Positions 12,650-14,324 of a stretch of 14,324 nt of DNA are shown here, piece by piece. This DNA is from DASYRM01 sp036004405 (GTDB lineage Bacteria > Acidobacteriota > Vicinamibacteria > Vicinamibacterales > UBA2999), in assembly GCA_036004405.1 (NCBI GenBank), contig DASYRM010000155.1, forward strand, positions 1-14,324, given 5' to 3'. Made by a program: the position numbers and the translations under genes. A model generated the notes under the pieces. That model was not told where the DNA came from. It ran no database searches and was given only the letters and a program-made list of their open reading frames with translations. The stretch's first letter is position 1. Each line of letters begins with the position of its first letter.

Positions 12650-13987
12650 TTACGAATTGAACGGAAAGACGGCGAAGAACTGCAGGAAGAAGATCAGCGC
12701 GATCAGATAGGTGAACGCCGGCAGGCCGCGGACGCGTCCGGTTCCGAGCGCCAGCACGACGGTCGCCATGAGACCAAGGCCGATCCCCTCCGCAATGCTG
12801 AAGGTGAGCGGGATGGCGAGCAGCGTCAGCACGGCCGGCGCCGCCGTCGCGAAGTCCTTCATGTCGATCTCCACCGCCGACTGCACCATGAACACGCCGA
12901 CCACCACGAGCGCCGGGGCCGTCGCGGCGGCCGGCACCGCCAGGAAGAGCGGCGTGAGCACGAGCGCCAGCATGAAGCAGGCCGCGGTCGTGAGCGTCGT
13001 CAGCCCCGTGCGTCCGCCGGCTTCGACGCCCGACGCCGATTCGATGTAGCTCACGACCGTCGAGGTGCCGAGAAGCGCGCTCAGGATGGCGGCGATCGAA
13101 TCGGCCATCAGCACCCGGCCGGCGCGCGCCAGCGTCCCGTCCGCCTCGAGCAGTCCGGCTCGCTTGGCCACGCCGATGAGCGTGCCGATGTTGTCGAACA
13201 TGTCCACCAGCAGCAGCGTCAGGATGAGCGGCAGCGCCTTGAAGAAGGCGGGCGCGCTGGTCAGAAAGCCGAGGTCGAGCTGCAGGAACACGGGCGCCGG
13301 CGAGGCGGGTGCCGACACGATCGACGCCGGCCATGCGGTGACGGTGCTGCCCGCGCCGTTTGGGACCGCCAGCCCGATGAGCGTCGTGACCGCGATGCCG
13401 AGCACGATGGCACCGGGCACCCGTCGCGCCACCAGCACGGTGGTGATCGCCAGGCCCGCGAGGCACAGGGCCGCGGGGCCCGACGTGAAGTCGCCGTGCG
13501 TGACGAAGGTGGCCTGGCTGGCGACGATGACGCCGCCGTTCCTGAGCCCCACGAACGCGATGAACAGACCGATCCCGCAGGTGATGGCGAGCTTGAGCGA
13601 GTACGGGATGGCGCCGATGATGCGCTCGCGAACGCCGGTGACCGAGAGCAGCAGGAAGATGCAGCCGTTCACGAACACCATGCCGAGCGCCTGCTGCCAC
13701 GGCACGCCCGCGCCGAGGCAGATGGTGTAGGTGAAGAACGAGTTGATGCCCATGCCCGGCGCGAGCGCCAGCGGGTAGTTGGTGAGGAGCGCCATGAGCG
13801 CCGTGGCCGTGGCGGCGCTGAGCGCGGTCACCGTCACCAGCGCCGCGCGATCCATGCCGGTCTCGGCGAGGATGCCCGGGTTGACCGCCAGGATGTAGGC
13901 CATGGCGGCAAAGGTCGTGAAGCCCGCCTGGATTTCCCGGGCCGGCGTGGTCCTGTGCGAGGACAAGGCGAAGAGGCGCTCGAGCAT
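12650..13987 (-). CDS. AzgA-type purine (adenine/guanine/hypoxanthine) permease
   Basis: A 445-residue inner-membrane transporter of the NCS2/AzgA group, expected to import purine bases with protons. Signature blocks: TTFAAMAYILAVNPGIL (24-40), YPLALAPGMGINSFFTYTICLG, LLLVDMFDNIGTLIGVAKRAGL, and the hallmark GTSTVVSYIESASGVEAGGRTGLT. Multiple hydrophobic spans run to the C-terminus. The length fits the family. The ATG at 13987 is chosen because the family starts near this point (MLERLFALS); the open frame back to 14041 adds 18 implausible residues across a palindrome. No ribosome binding site precedes 13987, and a TATACT lies 9 bases upstream, so the mRNA may be leaderless. Next to two polyphosphate-dependent nucleotide kinases it suggests a purine-nucleotide supply theme; exact base specificity is uncertain. 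Confidence 0.92.
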   Translation of the reverse strand: MLERLFALSSHRTTPAREIQAGFTTFAAMAYILAVNPGILAETGMDRAALVTVTALSAATATALMALLTNYPLALAPGMGINSFFTYTICLGAGVPWQQALGMVFVNGCIFLLLSVTGVRERIIGAIPYSLKLAITCGIGLFIAFVGLRNGGVIVASQATFVTHGDFTSGPAALCLAGLAITTVLVARRVPGAIVLGIAVTTLIGLAVPNGAGSTVTAWPASIVSAPASPAPVFLQLDLGFLTSAPAFFKALPLILTLLLVDMFDNIGTLIGVAKRAGLLEADGTLARAGRVLMADSIAAILSALLGTSTVVSYIESASGVEAGGRTGLTTLTTAACFMLALVLTPLFLAVPAAATAPALVVVGVFMVQSAVEIDMKDFATAAPAVLTLLAIPLTFSIAEGIGLGLMATVVLALGTGRVRGLPAFTYLIALIFFLQFFAVFPFNS

Positions 13988-13995
13988 GAAGCGGG

Positions 13996-14001
13996 AGTAT
14001 A
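13996..14001 (-). promoter_or_regulatory. Possible -10 element of the permease gene
   Basis: TATACT on the minus strand (5 of 6 matches to TATAAT), with 8 bases between it and the ATG. Transcription would begin almost at the start codon, giving a leaderless message, which agrees with the missing ribosome binding site. No convincing -35 was seen about 17 bases further up. Confidence 0.4.
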
Positions 14002-14033
14002 AGGGCCTTGCGCCTGCGGTCGTCCGTACGTAT

Positions 14034-14056
14034 GGGCACATCTTTTAGATGTGCCC
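14034..14056. repeat. Long perfect palindrome (REP-like)
   Basis: GGGCACATCT and AGATGTGCCC form a perfect 10-base-pair stem with a TTT loop. It lies 47 bases before the permease start and about 150 bases past the transposase stop. No U-run follows on either strand, so it is not a standard terminator. Its shape resembles REP-type palindromes spread by RAYT transposases and used as targets by some IS110-family elements; it could instead be an operator. The structure is certain, the role is inferred. Confidence 0.6.
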
Positions 14057-14204
14057 GACCAGTCTTCGAGCCACGGCATGGTGGGGGAGGCATGTGGGTC
14101 TCCGCGAGCCGCTTCTCGACGGCGCCGGATCGCGCTCGAGGACCACCCACCGCTGGACGCGAGAATCGCGCCGCTCTCGCGTCGCTGAGACGAAACTCCA
14201 TCCC
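14057..14204 (-). other. Structured noncoding tail beside the transposase
   Basis: About 150 bases 3' of the transposase stop with no credible gene. It contains the 9-base-pair hairpin at 14156-14183 and a weaker stem near 14071-14097 (CCA...CATG with CATGTGG, 3-base bulge). In IS1111-type members of the IS110 family the bridge RNA is encoded in the noncoding end after the transposase gene, so this is where one would sit. Neither the element boundary nor the RNA can be proven from this window. Confidence 0.35.
14156..14183. repeat. 9-base-pair hairpin in the element tail
   Basis: GACGCGAGA (14156-14164) and TCTCGCGTC (14175-14183) are perfect inverted repeats around a 10-base loop, 22 bases 3' of the transposase stop. 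It could terminate the transposase transcript (no U-run), be part of a bridge-type RNA, or mark a subterminal inverted repeat. Confidence 0.55.
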
Positions 14205-14324
14205 CTAGGCGACGGCGTCCTGTAGCTGGACGCGGTAGCCAAGCGTTTCGAGACGCGTGACGAGTCGTCGTGTCGCATGAGCGCGGTCGAGCCGTTCGAA
14301 GTGCTGGCTCCCGAGGTCGCGGTA
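14205..14324 (-). CDS. Transposase C-terminal end (partial), IS110-family-like
   Basis: The last 39 codons of a gene that enters from the right edge and ends at TAG 14207-14205. The peptide begins YRDLGSQHFERLD and ends TLGYRVQLQDAVA. The layout YxDLGxxxF, then an Arg-rich helix, then LExLGYxVxLxxxA is the typical tail of IS110-family (DEDD) transposases as I know them. The rest, including any catalytic residues, is outside the window, so intactness cannot be judged. The composition is much like its surroundings. Confidence 0.6.
   Translation of the reverse strand, partial: YRDLGSQHFERLDRAHATRRLVTRLETLGYRVQLQDAVA

Noticed and set aside
12117..14201. A 694-residue minus-strand frame across the permease and the second PPK2 gene.
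   Set aside because: It is low-complexity and out of frame with the clearly recognisable permease and PPK2 proteins.
1..14324. A CRISPR array, defence island or biosynthetic gene cluster.
   Set aside because: No regularly spaced repeats with unique spacers were seen, and no genes of these systems. The only tandem repeats are the short 9-base arrays without spacers.

Overview
This is a high-GC window (roughly two thirds G+C by eye), read as an Acidobacteriota chromosome, most likely from the Vicinamibacteria side of the phylum. The main evidence is a protein with the acidobacterial 'VWFA-related' domain architecture, coupled to a very large plug-poor, carboxypeptidase-regulatory/TonB-receptor-like outer-membrane protein of a kind abundant in that phylum. 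The phylum call is from family knowledge; the class call is inference.

Layout. From 337 to 10685 every gene is on the minus strand. In transcription order they are: a TonB-receptor-like protein (10685-7269); a VWA-related secreted protein overlapping it by one base (7269-5218); a phosphate-selective-porin-like protein (5124-3955); pstS, pstC and pstA, the last three overlapping or nearly so (3934-1091); and a small secreted DinB-like protein (927-337). Divergently, two different PPK2-type polyphosphate kinases run on the plus strand (10784-11680, class III-like; 11727-12644, class I-like). They converge, with 5 bases between stops, on a minus-strand AzgA-type purine permease (13987-12650). 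The right edge carries the last 39 codons of a probable IS110-family transposase plus a structured noncoding tail. The left 292 bases hold nothing I recognise.

How it fits together. The core theme is phosphate: outer-membrane phosphate entry (porin), periplasmic capture (PstS), inner-membrane transport (PstC/PstA), and polyphosphate-to-nucleotide phosphotransfer (two PPK2s) next to a purine-base importer. The ATPase PstB and the regulator PhoU are not in the window. TGTTAA/TTAACA elements occur in both intergenic regions that flank phosphate genes and could be Pho-type operators; this is inference.

The most unusual structure is a dispersed 9-base tandem repeat family (consensus about YTCTSYGCC). 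It occurs three times: flush against the stop codons of the DinB-like gene and of pstA, and inside the VWA gene, where it encodes the hydrophobic core of the signal peptide. Two of the loci share 31 identical bases in inverted orientation. I found no CRISPR array, rRNA, tRNA or defence system.
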